Positions 63,716 to 64,000 of a stretch of DNA of 64,000 bases are shown piece by piece. The stretch spans positions 214,813 through 278,812 of the forward strand of contig CAMFII010000004.1 in the NCBI GenBank assembly GCA_945952585.1. The letters are read 5' to 3'. The notes below the pieces were generated by a model. It saw nothing but the letters and a program-made list of their open reading frames with translations, searched no databases and was not told where the DNA came from. The stretch is from an uncultured Rhodobacter sp. (lineage in GTDB: Bacteria; Pseudomonadota; Alphaproteobacteria; Rhodobacterales; Rhodobacteraceae). How positions within the stretch are numbered: the first letter of the stretch is position 1; every line of letters starts with the position of its first letter. A program made the translations under genes and the position numbers.

Positions 63716-64000
63716 TCAGCGAACGGCTTCAATCGGCCCTTCGGCGCGTCCATGGATGAATTGTTGGACAAATGGATCGGGTGTTGCATCCATTTCACTC
63801 ACCGGGCCGGTCCACTGGATGACCCCGTCATGCAGCATGGCGACGCGGTCGGCGATGGCGCGAACCGAGCTCATGTCATGGGTGATGGTCATCGCGGTCG
63901 CGCCCATCTCGGTCACGATTTCGCGGATCAGGTCGTTGATGACGCCGGCCATGATCGGATCGAGGCCGGTCGTCGGCTCGTCGAAGAAGATGATCTCGGG
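63716..64000 (-). CDS. ABC transporter ATP-binding protein, MlaF-like (5' truncated by window edge)
   Basis: The last 94 residues of an ABC ATPase. Walker B and D-loop IIFFDEPTTGLDPIM are at the right edge, followed by ITHDMSSVRAIADRVAMLHDG with the switch histidine. The DPIMAGVINDLI continuation and DPFVQQFIHGRAEGPIEAV tail suit the Mla/Ttg2 lipid-transport ATPase. The start and the partner mla genes lie to the right of the window. Confidence 0.88.
   Translation of the reverse strand, partial: PEIIFFDEPTTGLDPIMAGVINDLIREIVTEMGATAMTITHDMSSVRAIADRVAMLHDGVIQWTGPVSEMDATPDPFVQQFIHGRAEGPIEAVR

Overview
The window is 64 kb of G+C-rich DNA from an alphaproteobacterium, almost certainly order Rhodobacterales (Rhodobacter/Paracoccus/Defluviimonas-like). 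Pointers are the aa3 oxidase subunit I of Paracoccus type, a cytochrome c2, a split glyQ/glyS pair with the DUF6446 gene after glyQ, folE2 in place of folE, a CtrA-like site, and tightly overlapping ATGA junctions. Gene density is high and no rRNA, CRISPR array, transposase, integrase or prophage gene is visible. The genus cannot be fixed from the sequence alone.

Layout. 1-6.1 kb: 3' end of folE2, potassium transporter trkH, then on the minus strand a MarR regulator with a solitary beta-ketoacyl-ACP synthase, and a secreted SPOR/peptidoglycan-binding protein whose trypsin-like domain has lost its catalytic triad. 6.2-14.6 kb: glyQ, DUF6446, gltS, a methyltransferase, glyS, and a PPDK-like PEP-binding protein with an altered ATP-binding part. 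14.8-18.9 kb: cell-wall hydrolase, folB with an extra domain, folP, glmM. 18.9-25.8 kb: opgC, a GFA protein lying between two copies of the ilvC 3' end, ilvC with two divergent Lrp-type regulators, a class V aminotransferase and a UbiH-type hydroxylase. 25.9-34.9 kb: small membrane protein, HAD phosphatase, GntR regulator, a glycosyltransferase with a GspE/MshE N-domain and a CtrA-like site in front, carA, yqeY, GYD protein, secreted Ntn hydrolase, PrsW-type protease and DUF2244.

35-43.9 kb: an acyl-CoA dehydrogenase/flavin monooxygenase divergent from its LysR regulator, ctaD with an FNR box upstream, cycA (cytochrome c2), lipB, tRNA-Leu(GAG), a small hypothetical gene, and ppsA. 43.9-57.1 kb is the main accessory region: a LysR regulator and isochorismatase-type hydrolase read leftward. 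Reading rightward are two DMGDH-type FAD/GcvT fusion oxidases, a quinone-oxidoreductase-like MDR, a BHMT-like homocysteine methyltransferase, a PEP mutase-family lyase, an MttB-superfamily methyltransferase without pyrrolysine, an aldehyde dehydrogenase and a beta-hydroxyacid dehydrogenase. A perfect 19-bp palindrome sits in the divergent promoter region. Together they look like a pathway that strips N-methyl groups from a quaternary or tertiary amine into the folate and methionine pools and then oxidises the carbon skeleton; the substrate is unknown.

57.3-64 kb: EamA transporter, SDR, DUF1801 protein, purF, cvpA, radA, a small membrane protein and the 3' part of an MlaF-like ABC ATPase.

Regulatory and structural signals worth attention are a two-copy 24-nt intergenic box with a hairpin (27.6 and 52.3 kb), the CtrA-like site (29.6 kb), the FNR box (39.1 kb), two LysR-type palindromes (36.3 and 45.4 kb) and the duplicated ilvC 3' end (20.3 and 21.0 kb).
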